A stretch of DNA of 48,254 nucleotides from JBBQTQ01 sp038213135 (GTDB lineage: Bacteria > Actinomycetota > Thermoleophilia > Gaiellales > Gaiellaceae): contig JBBQTQ010000005.1 of assembly GCA_038213135.1 (NCBI GenBank), forward strand, positions 1 through 48,254, read 5' to 3'. Positions 31,639-38,798 of this stretch are shown piece after piece. The notes under the pieces are model-generated. The model ran no database searches and was not told where the DNA came from. It was given only the letters and a program-made list of their open reading frames with translations. The position numbers were made by a program, and so were the translations under genes. How positions within the stretch are numbered: the first letter of the stretch is position 1; every line of letters starts with the position of its first letter.

Positions 31639-32058
31639 ATGCCCGCCAAGCGCACGACAGCAACGAAGAAGTCCGCGTCCGCCTCTAGCCGTTCGACGGC
31701 GAAGAAGCCGGCCGCCTCGCGCAGCGCCGCAGCGAAGAAGACGACGAGCTCGCGTTCGACGGCCGCCAAGAAGCCGGCGGCGAAGCGCACCACCGCCGCG
31801 AAGAAGCCCACCGCTTCCCGCTCGGCCGCGGCAAAGAAGCCGACCGCCTCGCGGAGTACCGCAGCGAAGAAGACGACGAGCTCGCGTTCGACCGCCGCGA
31901 AGAAGCCGGCAGCGAAGAAGCCGGCAGCAAAGCGGACCACCGCCGCGAAGAAGCCGGCCGCGAAGCGCACCACGACCGCAAAGGCCTCGACCGCGTCGCG
32001 CTCGCGCAGCACCGCCGCAAAGAAGCCCGCCAGGAAGACCACGGCGCGGAGGTCCTAG
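31639..32058 (+). CDS. histone H1-like Lys/Ala repeat protein
   Basis: 139 aa, starting at ATG 31639 after GGAGG. The whole protein is repeats of K-K-P-A-A/T-K/S-R-T/S-T/A-A-A-K-K, for example TAAKKPAAKRTTAAKKP; predicted pI is extremely high and it is disordered. This matches the histone H1-like C-terminal AKKP-repeat tails of actinobacterial nucleoid proteins (HupB tail, Hc1-like). It has no folded HU domain of its own. Likely a DNA- or RNA-compacting protein. The DNA itself is repetitive, so copy number may vary among strains or be misassembled. The stop overlaps the convergent membrane mini-gene. Confidence 0.75.
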   Translation: MPAKRTTATKKSASASSRSTAKKPAASRSAAAKKTTSSRSTAAKKPAAKRTTAAKKPTASRSAAAKKPTASRSTAAKKTTSSRSTAAKKPAAKKPAAKRTTAAKKPAAKRTTTAKASTASRSRSTAAKKPARKTTARRS

Positions 32059-32189
32059 CTCCGCTCGGCGTCCTCGCGCTTCTTCGCACGCCAGAAGACC
32101 CAGCAGACCACGGCCAGAATCGGAAACGGCGCGAACGCCGCCGTGGCGATGATCACGTCCATCGTGATGTTGCCGGAGTCGCCGATCAC
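32055..32189 (-). CDS. small single-span membrane protein (44 aa)
   Basis: The GTG at 32189 overlaps the stop of the SpoIID gene by 4 nt (GTGA), implying coupling; ATG 32162 is an alternative. Sequence: (M)IGDSGNITMDVIIATAAFA, then PFPILAVVCWVFWRAKKREDAERS. One TM helix (about 11-32) has a positively charged cytoplasmic end. No family is recognised; possibly a membrane partner of the SpoIID-like protein. Confidence 0.55.
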   Translation of the reverse strand: MIGDSGNITMDVIIATAAFAPFPILAVVCWVFWRAKKREDAERS

Positions 32190-33565
32190 GGGGCGACCCG
32201 GCGGGCGTAGGCGGAAGGGAAGCTCCCAGCAGCGGCGCGGGCGGCTCCCTCCGCCTCGCCGGAACTCGAATAAACGCCGCTGAAGACGACGTAGTAGCCG
32301 GGCCGCAGGCTCGAGAACGAGGAGGAGAGGAGGACTCCGGCCGAGAGGCCGTCCTTTCGTGCGCGTGCTGCTTCGGCGCGCGCGGCGGCTGGGCCAGCCA
32401 CGACCGGCAGCGAGTCGAGGACGACGGTGTAGCCGCTGCGGCCGGCGGGCCAGGCCTGCGGCTCGGGCGGAGCGGCTGCAGGCCCGCCGTCGACCACGCC
32501 TCGAGTGGGTGGCGAGGGCAGCTTGCTGCTCCCGTGCACGACGAACCAGTTCGAGGGCAGCTCGAGGTCGGCCGCGAACGTGCCGCCCGAGACGCGCGTC
32601 GCTCCGCCCCGCCAGCGGACGAGCACCTCCGCCACCCGGCCGGAGCCGTTCCGAGCGACCGCGAGCGAGCGCACGCCGGGGACGCCGAGCCGCTGTGCGA
32701 TCGTCTTCGCCGCGAAGCGGTACGGCCCCCAGCGGTGATGCGGCGAGAGCGAATCGTACGGGTCGGCGACCGGGACGAGATACGGGCGCTGCGGGGCGCC
32801 CGGAATCTGATCCGAGACGGCGGCCGTGCGCCCGCCCGAGGTCGAGAAGTAGTACGTGAGCGCCGGCTTCCCTCCCCACGCCAGCACCTCGCCGCTCGTC
32901 AACGCGACGGCGCGATCGCTCGACGCGCGCTCGGCGCGGATGCCGCCGTACATCTGGTCGCGCGTGTCGGCGAAGACGTCGAAGCGCTGCGACGGCTTGC
33001 GCTCGGCGAGCGCGTACGTGCGCGCGGCCACCGCCTGCGCCGCGAGCGCCGCTTCACGCCAGTAGAAGGGCATCTCCCACGGAACGACCCCACGCACGTA
33101 CTGGTCGAGGCGGAGCACGTCGACCACGGCGCCGCCGCCGGTGCGGAGCTCGCCCCGATACGCGTAGCCGTCGAGCGTCAACGGGGCCGCGCCGGGGTCG
33201 AAGCGGAGCGGCGGACCGTTCGCGCGAAAGCCATGCCGCCCTGATTTCATTCGACGGGAGCGACCGCGCTCGTCGATCACGCGGAAGGGTCGCGACGAGC
33301 CGATCACGGCGACCGATCGGCCGTCTGCGAGTAGCACCCGGATCCGGATCCTCGACACTCGCTGCAGCCCGGTGCCCGGGTAGTAGTGGCCGAGAATCCG
33401 CCGGTAGTCCCAACCGTGAAGGGCGTAGCCCTCGGCACCCCACTGGCTCATGCCGACGCCGTGGCCCCAGCCGCGCCCGTCGATCACGAACGACTTGGGA
33501 GCGGTCGCGGCGGTGGCTGTCCCACCGAGCACGAGCGCGGCGATTACGGCTGCAAGTGGCCTCAT
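32186..33565 (-). CDS. secreted SpoIID/LytB-domain protein with SPOR-like C-terminus
   Basis: 459 aa from ATG 33565 (MRPLAAVIAALVLGGTATAATA, signal peptide). An N-terminal FVIDGRGWGHGVGMSQWGAEGYALHGWDYRRILGHYYPGT is a known SpoIID-family segment (GRGxGHGVGMSQxGA). The SpoIID core has LRLDQYVRGVVPWEMPFYWREAALAAQAVAARTYAL (about 155-190), with the Glu of P-W-E-M-P at the lytic transglycosylase position. The C-terminal YTVVLDSLPVVAG...YYVVFSGVYSSSGEAEGAARAA is SPOR-like, which binds denuded glycan. Family role: cleaving peptidoglycan. Presence outside spore formers is common in actinobacteria. Confidence 0.87.
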   Translation of the reverse strand: MRPLAAVIAALVLGGTATAATAPKSFVIDGRGWGHGVGMSQWGAEGYALHGWDYRRILGHYYPGTGLQRVSRIRIRVLLADGRSVAVIGSSRPFRVIDERGRSRRMKSGRHGFRANGPPLRFDPGAAPLTLDGYAYRGELRTGGGAVVDVLRLDQYVRGVVPWEMPFYWREAALAAQAVAARTYALAERKPSQRFDVFADTRDQMYGGIRAERASSDRAVALTSGEVLAWGGKPALTYYFSTSGGRTAAVSDQIPGAPQRPYLVPVADPYDSLSPHHRWGPYRFAAKTIAQRLGVPGVRSLAVARNGSGRVAEVLVRWRGGATRVSGGTFAADLELPSNWFVVHGSSKLPSPPTRGVVDGGPAAAPPEPQAWPAGRSGYTVVLDSLPVVAGPAAARAEAARARKDGLSAGVLLSSSFSSLRPGYYVVFSGVYSSSGEAEGAARAAAGSFPSAYARRVAP

Positions 33566-33592
33566 CGGACTCTTCGAGGCTAGCGTGTCGGG

Positions 33593-34795
33593 ATGCTCCT
33601 TCGTCTCGTCGCGCTGCTGCTTGCCGCGACGGCGGGCGGCCAAACGTCGCAGCTGCCCGCGTTGCCCAAGGCGTGGCCGAAGACGTTCCAGCTCGGGCTG
33701 ACCGACTCGCCGGGGGGCGCTGCCGCTCTACGCAAGAGCTTCCCGGCCGGCTTCCGCTACCAGTACCTCGCCGGCGGCGTCAACACCGGCCAGGGCTGGT
33801 CGACCTGGAATCCGGACGGGAGCTTCGTGTCGCGCTACGTGCGGGAGTCGGCCGCGGCGCACGTGATCCCCGTCTTCCCGTACTACATGCTGCTCCAGTC
33901 GAAGCCGGGCGGCAGCGACGAGGCAAAGGCCGACCTCGGCAACGTCACGAACGCGGACACGATGAAGGCCTACTGGGCCGACGTCGAGCTCTTCTTCCGG
34001 CGGGCGCGCGGTTCGACTCCCGTGGTCTTGCACGTCGAGCCCGACTTCTGGGGTTATGCACAGCAGGCGTCGCGTGGCGACGACGCGCGCACGGTCCCGG
34101 CGATCGCGCTCTCCGGCCTGCCGCAGAACGTCGCCGGCTTCGCTCAGTCGTTCGTCCGGCTGCGCGACCGGCTCGCGCCGAACGTGATCCTTGGCTGGCA
34201 CCTCTCCGGTTGGGGCACGAAGGAGGACATCACCTACAGCAAGCCGCCGCTCGCCCACGTCGACGAGCTGGCGCGGCGCTCGGCCGCGTTCTACCGCTCA
34301 CTCGGCGCGCGGTTCGACATCGCCTTCACGGACGTCGCCGACCGGGACGCAGGCTTCAAGGAGAACATCTCGGGCGACGGCGGCAAGTCGTGGTGGCAGC
34401 CCGCGGACTTCCATCGCAGCGCCCGCTATCTCTCGACCTTCACGCGCGCGGCCGGCGTTCGTGTCGCGATCTGGCAGATCCCGCTCGGCAACACGCTGAT
34501 GCGGGCCATGGACAACACGTGGGGTCACTTCCAGGACAACCGGGCGCAGCGGTGGCTCGACGATCCCGGTCGAGCGCACCTGCGGGAGGCGATGCAGGCG
34601 GGCGTGGTCGCGCTGCTCTTCGGCGGCGGCGCCGACGGGACGACGTGTGCCTGCGACGCGCGCAAGGACGGGGTCACGAATCCCGCGCCGATCGGCGGCA
34701 ACACGCTCGCCTCGCTCTCGGCAGACGACGACGGCGGCTTCTTTCGCGCGCAGGCTCGCGCGTATTACCAGCGGGGCGCCTTGCGGCTCCCCTAA
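33593..34795 (+). CDS. secreted sugar-hydrolase-like protein of unknown family
   Basis: 400 aa. A short signal peptide (MLLRLVALLLAATAGGQTSQ) is followed by a single domain that reads like a beta/alpha barrel: YQYLAGGVNTGQGWSTWNPDG, VIPVFPYYMLLQS, TPVVLHVEPDFWGYAQ, NVILGWHLSGWGTKEDI, RFDIAFTDVADRDAGF, GVRVAIWQIPLGNT, GVVALLFGGGADGTT. Acidic residues near strand ends (HVEPD, FTDVADRD) could be catalytic Glu/Asp as in glycoside hydrolases. No family is recalled with confidence. Divergent from the SpoIID gene (27 bp), so the two may share regulation in wall or envelope turnover. Confidence 0.6.
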   Translation: MLLRLVALLLAATAGGQTSQLPALPKAWPKTFQLGLTDSPGGAAALRKSFPAGFRYQYLAGGVNTGQGWSTWNPDGSFVSRYVRESAAAHVIPVFPYYMLLQSKPGGSDEAKADLGNVTNADTMKAYWADVELFFRRARGSTPVVLHVEPDFWGYAQQASRGDDARTVPAIALSGLPQNVAGFAQSFVRLRDRLAPNVILGWHLSGWGTKEDITYSKPPLAHVDELARRSAAFYRSLGARFDIAFTDVADRDAGFKENISGDGGKSWWQPADFHRSARYLSTFTRAAGVRVAIWQIPLGNTLMRAMDNTWGHFQDNRAQRWLDDPGRAHLREAMQAGVVALLFGGGADGTTCACDARKDGVTNPAPIGGNTLASLSADDDGGFFRAQARAYYQRGALRLP

Positions 34796-34980
34796 CCGGC
34801 TCGCCGCAAGAGTTCGTGGGGCACGTTCCGCCGCCAGAGCAGGAAGCCGAGCGGGAGGAGCGCCCCGAGCACGAACCACTTCGCGAACGTGACCTGGCTG
34901 ATGTCCTCCGAGCGCACGAGCGCCGACTGCTTCGACGAGGCGAGCGCCGCCCGCGCGGCCGTGACCAGCGCAACGAGAGA
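34792..34980 (-). pseudogene. C-terminal remnant of a membrane protein cut by an IS481-type element
   Basis: Reading the minus strand to the stop at 34792 gives LVALVTAARAALASSKQSAL, then VRSEDISQVTFAKWFVLGALLPLGFLLWRRNVPHELLRRAG. One clear TM helix lies near the C-terminus. The frame runs back to about 34980, where the sequence becomes the transposase fragment of the decayed IS. So only about 60 residues of an unknown membrane protein survive. The family is not identifiable. Confidence 0.6.
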
Positions 34981-35150
34981 CCGTCATCGACCGCGCGCAC
35001 CATTGCGAGCCGGCCGGCCAGTCCGAGCCTGGCGTTAGCGTGCAAATACATCCGTGCCCTCCTTCGAGCGTAGGTCCGGGAAGACCAGCCTCGAAGGAGG
35101 GCCGGATAGAACTCTCAGCCGTTCACAACCTCTATAGGCAGGACAGCTAG
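34981..35150 (-). mobile_element. decayed IS481-family end with transposase N-terminal fragment
   Basis: Minus-strand reading from ATG 35051 gives MYLHANARLGLAGRLAMVRA, then VDDGLS, closely matching the start of the intact transposase at 48156 (MELHRNAKLGLAGRFALVLA, then VEDGLS). The upstream inverted repeat CCTCCTTCGAG/CTCGAAGGAGG (35058-35068 and 35090-35100) is the same as in the intact IS. The terminal repeat TGTCCTGCCTATAGAGGTTG (35145 downward) is nearly identical to the intact IS left end. The other end and the catalytic core are missing. Confidence 0.8.
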
Positions 35151-35163
35151 CTAGCGTGGCCGC

Positions 35164-36038
35164 GTGGACGCGGCTCTCGCGAGGCTCGTAGCAAAGGTTG
35201 CTGGCCCGCCGTCGTCGTGGAAAGCGGTGACGGCGGGCCACACCCATGCGGAGAAGTGGCTCGTCGCCTGGGCGGACGGTCGCAGCGCTCTCGTCAAGGC
35301 GGCCCAGGAGCCGCGTGCGCGGTCGCAGATCGAGCGCGAGCGGCTCGTGCTCGAAGCGGTCGCCGCCCCGTTCATGCCGCGGCTGCTCGGAGCCGCGGCG
35401 GACGAGAGCTGGTCGCTGCTCGTGCTGGAGGATCTCAGTGCGGCGGCCTGGCCCCCGCCCTACCCGGACGAGGTCCGCGGGCTGCTGGCCGTGCTCGAGG
35501 AGCTGAGAGAAGTGACGCCGCCGAGCGGCCTCGAGCGCCGCCCCGAAGGACGCCCGCTCGGCACCTACTGGCAGCGGATCGCAGCGAACCCGGAGCCGGT
35601 GCTGGCGCACGGCGCCTGCTCGGCGGCGTGGCTGGGGCGGGCGGCGCCGGTCTTGCACGAGGCGGAGTCGCTGGCCGTCCTCGCGGGCGACGACCTGCTC
35701 CATGACGACGTCTGGCACGCGAACGTCTGCTACGCCGAGCGCGGCGCGGTGCTGATCGACTGGGCCTCGGCGACGATCGGCGACCGCCGGCTCGACCTCG
35801 CCTACGCCCTGCTCTCGGTCCGCGCCTGCGGCCAGACCCCGCCGGCGGTGGACTTCCCGGACGAGGCCGCCTACGCCGCGCTCCTGGCCGGCGCAACCGC
35901 GTGGCACGCAGCGCAGCCGATCCGCCCGAGATCCTGCGCGGCGAGGAGCTTCACGCAGGCTGGCTACACGACCTCCGCTACGCGCTGGCGTGGGCGGCCG
36001 AGCTGCTCGAGCTCCCGCCGCCTGACCCGCTCAGCTGA
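35164..36038 (+). pseudogene. frameshifted aminoglycoside-phosphotransferase-family kinase
   Basis: Starts at GTG 35164 (MDAALARLVAKVAGPP). Kinase features: HTHAEKWLVAWADGRSALVKAA (nucleotide-loop Lys), the Brenner-type catalytic loop GDDLLHDDVWHANVCY (about residues 178-193), and metal-binding VLIDWASATIGDRRLDLAYALLS. After TAWHAA (about 35910) the frame fails. The expected continuation DPPEILRGEELHAGWLHDLR, then YALAWAAELLELPPPDPLS, is read in the next frame to TGA 36036-36038. One missing base (or two extra) near 35912-35920 explains this. It is a recent mutation or sequencing error. The substrate is unknown. The stop overlaps arsR by 8 nt. Confidence 0.75.
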
Positions 36039-36357
36039 CGAAGACCGCGCGCAGGCGCTCGATCGCCTCCGGCACGAGCCGGTAGAACGACCACGTCCCG
36101 CGGCGCTCCGCCTCGACGAGGCCAGCCTCGCGCAGCAGGCGCAGGTGGTGCGAGATCGTCGGCTGCGAGAGCTGGAACGCGGCCGTCAGGTCGCAGACGC
36201 AGACCTCCGACGCCGACGCGAGCCGGTTGACGATCGCGACGCGGGTCGGATCCGCGAGGGACTTGAAGACGAGCGCGAGCTCCTCGGCGGCGTCCGTCGA
36301 CATCACCGGCGTCTCCGGCCCGCAGCAGATCGGTTGGAGAACTGACAGCGTCTTCAT
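36031..36357 (-). CDS. arsR: ArsR/SmtB-family metal(loid)-responsive repressor
   Basis: 108 aa from ATG 36357. Winged-helix HTH: ALVFKSLADPTRVAIVNRLA, then ASEVCVCDLTAAFQLSQPTISHHLRLLREAGLVEAERRGTWSFYRLVPEAIERL. The C-V-C-D-L motif at the start of the DNA-binding helix pair is the As(III)/Sb(III) site of classical ArsR (ELCVCDL). Two more cysteines sit in an N-terminal I-C-C-G-P. It is divergent from the seven-Cys mini-peptide, and one of two near-identical inverted repeats covers its own start codon, so autorepression is likely. Metal identity (As, Sb, or soft metals such as Cd/Zn) is inference. Confidence 0.92.
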   Translation of the reverse strand: MKTLSVLQPICCGPETPVMSTDAAEELALVFKSLADPTRVAIVNRLASASEVCVCDLTAAFQLSQPTISHHLRLLREAGLVEAERRGTWSFYRLVPEAIERLRAVFVS

Positions 36358-36372
36358 TGACAGTCTTCAATG
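36355..36372. promoter_or_regulatory. ArsR operator 1 with TTGACA promoter of the Cys peptide
   Basis: CATTGA-CAGTCT-TCAATG is a 6-6-6 inverted repeat. It includes the arsR ATG (minus) and overlaps TTGACA at 36357-36362, which stands 17 nt before TAGCGT (36380-36385): a canonical promoter for the plus-strand peptide. Binding here would block both genes. Confidence 0.7.
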
Positions 36373-36391
36373 TAGCAGCTAGCGTCTCTAG

Positions 36392-36407
36392 ATCGACAGT
36401 CATCGAT
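36392..36407. promoter_or_regulatory. ArsR operator 2
   Basis: ATCGA-CAGTCA-TCGAT repeats the pattern of operator 1 (both contain GACAGTC flanked by ATYGA/TCRAT) with centres 36 bp apart. It covers the expected transcription start and lies just before the AAAGGAGG ribosome binding site (36409-36416). Confidence 0.65.
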
Positions 36408-36421
36408 GAAAGGAGGACGCG

Positions 36422-36481
36422 ATGTTGCGCTTCGACTGTTGCGGAACGGACTGCTGCGACGGCGACGACTGCTGCTGCTAG
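36422..36481 (+). CDS. seven-cysteine metal-binding mini-peptide (19 aa)
   Basis: The ATG at 36422 stands 5 nt after a perfect AAAGGAGG. It encodes MLRFDCCGTDCCDGDDCCC and stops at TAG 36479-36481: seven Cys and five Asp in 19 residues, arranged CC-x4-CC... and CCC at the C-terminus. It has its own TTGACA-N17-TAGCGT promoter, two repressor-like operators and a strong hairpin 6 nt downstream, so it is a complete transcription unit. By composition it resembles a minimal metallothionein or a metal(loid) chelator. I know of no described family. Function as thiolate sink for the ArsR inducer is inference. Too short for usual gene callers. Confidence 0.7.
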   Translation: MLRFDCCGTDCCDGDDCCC

Positions 36482-36487
36482 TGGCCC

Positions 36488-36523
36488 GCGGCTCGGCCGG
36501 CTCGAGTCCGCCGGCCGAGCCGC
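36488..36523. terminator. 14-bp perfect hairpin after the Cys peptide
   Basis: GCGGCTCGGCCGGC - TCGAGTCC - GCCGGCCGAGCCGC is a perfect 14-bp stem starting 6 nt after the peptide stop and ending 1 bp before the stop of the convergent phosphotransferase. It serves both directions; no T run. Confidence 0.7.
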
Positions 36524-36524
36524 T

Positions 36525-37532
36525 TCAAGCCTTCGCCAGGAGCGGGCCCCAGCGGTCGCGGACGTTCGCGCAGATCCGCAACCGGCCGTAGGCCTCGCTC
36601 GATCCGACACTCTCGTCATGCGGGGCGAGCAGGACGCCCAGGTAGACGACGATGTCGGCGAGATCCCAACCGACGCGGTAGAGCTCGATCGCGACGGGAT
36701 CGACTCTCCGGCCGGTCAGCTCGGTGTAGAGGCCGGCCTCATCGCCGAGCGGGCCGACGACGTGCATCAGGTCGCGCTCCGCAGGGGCGAGCGCCACGGT
36801 GTCCCAGTCGACCAGTACGTAACGGCCACCCGACCGGATCACGTTGCCGCCATGAGGCTCGCCGTGGGTGACGACCCGCTCGATGCCGCCCTCCTGGACG
36901 GCCGCCACCAGGCCGTCAAAGATTTGGAGCAGGTGCACGATGTCCGGACCGTTCGCAGCGAGAACCTCGCGAGCGGGCTCCGAGTACGGACCCGACGCCC
37001 AGCTGCCGTGCCTCGCCAGCGCCGCCTCGAGCACCTCGCGGCCGGCGATCTCGAGGTTCTCACTAGGTACCACCGAGGCGACGAGCGGCGTCGCGCGATG
37101 GAGCTCTGCGAGCAGGCGGATCGCGCCCTCGCGCTCCGCCGCCCCGAAGTCGTCCCAGGCGCCCGCCGGGTCGACGAGGAGCGGGAAGAGCGAGATCGCG
37201 TAGCGCGGCGCGAGCCGCCGCGCGCTCTCGCCGTCGAGTGAGGCGAGAGGAGCGACGACGAAGCGCAGTCCCTGCTCGTGGAGCAGAGACGCACCGTCGA
37301 AGCAGCGGCGCAGCTTGTCGAACGCGGCGTCGGGCGTCGGGCCGAGCCACGGTGCCTGGTCGAGATCGTGGACGGTGACGAAGCGCCGCCTGCCGTCCGG
37401 GTCGGCTACGCGCCAGTGGTAGCCGCCGGCGCCCACCGCCGCGTACTCGACCTCCCCGGCCTCGAAGCCCCAGCCCTCGGCGAGCGAGGCCACGACCGCA
37501 TCCTCGCGGAGCCCCTGCGGTGAATCCTCCAC
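36525..37532 (-). CDS. aminoglycoside-phosphotransferase-family kinase
   Basis: 335 aa. APH fold: GGYHWRVADPDGRRRFVTVHDLD (nucleotide-binding strand), the catalytic Brenner loop RVVTHGEPHGGNVI (about residues 218-231; the usual Asp of HGDxHxxN is Glu here), and the metal-binding RYVLVDWDTVALAPAERDLMHV. The GYHWRV opening and HGEPHGGN loop resemble spectinomycin/hygromycin-type APH. A resistance role is not shown; many such kinases phosphorylate other small molecules. One base separates its start from the stop of the upstream GNAT gene, so they form an operon. Confidence 0.85.
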   Translation of the reverse strand: MEDSPQGLREDAVVASLAEGWGFEAGEVEYAAVGAGGYHWRVADPDGRRRFVTVHDLDQAPWLGPTPDAAFDKLRRCFDGASLLHEQGLRFVVAPLASLDGESARRLAPRYAISLFPLLVDPAGAWDDFGAAEREGAIRLLAELHRATPLVASVVPSENLEIAGREVLEAALARHGSWASGPYSEPAREVLAANGPDIVHLLQIFDGLVAAVQEGGIERVVTHGEPHGGNVIRSGGRYVLVDWDTVALAPAERDLMHVVGPLGDEAGLYTELTGRRVDPVAIELYRVGWDLADIVVYLGVLLAPHDESVGSSEAYGRLRICANVRDRWGPLLAKA

Positions 37533-37533
37533 T

Positions 37534-38064
37534 TCAGTCTCGGAGCGACTTCCAGAAGACCGTCGTGTCGCAGGGACGGCCGTCGGGATAGAGCGCGTAG
37601 TTCGGAATCACGCCGACGCGAGTCCAGCCGAGACGCTCGTACAGGCGCTCGGCAGGATCGCCGGTGACCGTGTCCAGCACGAGCAGCGTCTTGCCCTCCG
37701 CCAGCGCCTCCCGCTCGGCGGCCGCCATCAGAGCTTGCGCGACGCCACGCCGTCGCGCGGAGCGGCGCACGAGCAGCTGCGCGATCTCGGCGCGGTGCGG
37801 TGAGTTCGGCTGCATCGCGAGGTGCACCTGCACGGTGCCGAGGAGCTCGACGCCCTCGAACGCGGCGAGCAGCAGCCGGCCTCCCTGCTCGACCTCCGCT
37901 CCGACCGCCTCGAAGGCCTCGCGGGCCTGCTCGTGGGAGAAGGGCGCCAGGTACCTGACCGACGCGCCACCCTCGACGCAGTCCGTGAGAACGCTCGCGA
38001 GCCCGTCGACCTGGGCGTACGCCTCGGCCGCATCAAGACGCCGAATCTCGAGTTGCTGAGCCAA
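37534..38064 (-). CDS. GNAT-family N-acetyltransferase
   Basis: About 176 aa from TTG 38064 (MAQQLEIRRLDAAEAYAQVDG); GTG 38070 is an alternative. GNAT marks: LLLAAFEGVELLGTVQVHL, AEIAQLLVRRSARRRGVAQALMAAAERE (acetyl-CoA loop R-x-x-G-x-A), LLVLDTVTGDPAERLYERLGWTRVGVIPNYAL. This last part resembles GNATs that act on small amines or antibiotics. It precedes the APH-like kinase by 1 nt. Substrate unknown. Confidence 0.85.
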   Translation of the reverse strand: MAQQLEIRRLDAAEAYAQVDGLASVLTDCVEGGASVRYLAPFSHEQAREAFEAVGAEVEQGGRLLLAAFEGVELLGTVQVHLAMQPNSPHRAEIAQLLVRRSARRRGVAQALMAAAEREALAEGKTLLVLDTVTGDPAERLYERLGWTRVGVIPNYALYPDGRPCDTTVFWKSLRD

Positions 38065-38107
38065 GGCCACCGCGGACCAAATCTTGCATCGCCTGGGTAC
38101 GCTGGGT

Positions 38108-38445
38108 CGATGGAAGTGCGGGAGGCCACCGTTCCGTACGCGAGCTGCACAACCTCGTCGACGCGCTCGGAATCCGCGACCGCCACCACGTTCTCGGCCA
38201 GTCCTGGGGCGGCTTCCTCGCCCAGGAGTACGCATTGACCGATCCACCGGGGCTGAGATCGCTCGTGCTAGCCGATACGGCTGCGTCGTTCCCGGACTTC
38301 GTCGCCGAGGCGAACCGCCTCCGGGCCGACCTCCCCCCAGAGACGGAGGCGACGTTGCGACGAGCATTCATCGCACATGCCCCACCTCGAGGAGCGCGAG
38401 CGGTACATGGAGGTCGTCGGCGACTGGCTCGCTCGCCACGACTGA
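38108..38445 (+). pseudogene. internally deleted alpha/beta hydrolase (proline iminopeptidase type)
   Basis: ELHNLVDALGIRDRHHVLGQSWGGFLAQEYALTDPPGLRSLVLADTAASFPDFVAEANRLRADLPPETEATLRR is the middle of a proline-iminopeptidase-like hydrolase with the nucleophile elbow GQSWGG. The N-terminal part before it is absent. After about 38360 the sequence jumps to the usual C-terminal end (HMPHLEERERYMEVVGDWLARHD, stop 38443-38445) in another frame. The lid and the Asp of the triad are lost, so it is inactive. Confidence 0.75.
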
Positions 38446-38486
38446 TCCGCGCAAACCCCGTCGCCTATCGGAGCTCGGGCTCGGGC

Positions 38487-38774
38487 CTACCCGGAAGTCG
38501 TGATCAGAACCTCGCCTTCGGTGATCTGAGGCGCAGACGCGGGAACTTCGGAGGCGTGCTCGCGCATCCAGGCGGCCGCGACCTCGTTCGACCGATCGAC
38601 ACCTGCTTGATCCTGCGCCACGGTGATCGAGACGGTGTCGCTGCCGTCGTGGATCAGGTAGTACGAGACGAACCCCGGGACGGCCGAGATGACTCCCTTG
38701 ATCTCGTCGCCACGCGCGGCGAGTGCCTCGGCGAGCTCGGGGTTGGCGGCGTAGCGGCGGACGCTGGCCCACAT
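38487..38774 (-). CDS. ABM-like small monooxygenase-fold protein
   Basis: 95 aa. MWASVRRYAANPELAEALAARGDEIKGVISAVPGFVSYYLIHDGSDTVSITVAQDQAGVDRSNEVAAAWMREH fits the dimeric alpha+beta barrel of the antibiotic-biosynthesis-monooxygenase (ABM) superfamily: x-R-x-Y followed by x-x-x-P-G-F-x-x-Y-x-x and S-x-x-x-A-A-x-W. Function is unknown. A good ribosome binding site (AGGAGGTAGC) precedes the ATG at 38774. Confidence 0.8.
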   Translation of the reverse strand: MWASVRRYAANPELAEALAARGDEIKGVISAVPGFVSYYLIHDGSDTVSITVAQDQAGVDRSNEVAAAWMREHASEVPASAPQITEGEVLITTSG

Positions 38775-38798
38775 GGTGCTACCTCCTAGTTGGGTGGT

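Noticed and set aside
31611..32042. Minus-strand ORF rich in F-F-A-A-V repeats opposite the histone-like gene
   Set aside because: It is the reverse-complement reading of the Lys/Ala repeat; no ribosome binding site, while the plus frame has GGAGG and normal composition for its family.
34674..34975. Continuation of the transposase fragment beyond D-G-L-S
   Set aside because: Reading turns into Arg/Ser-rich shadow; the same DNA in another minus frame gives the TM-containing C-terminus of the truncated membrane gene.
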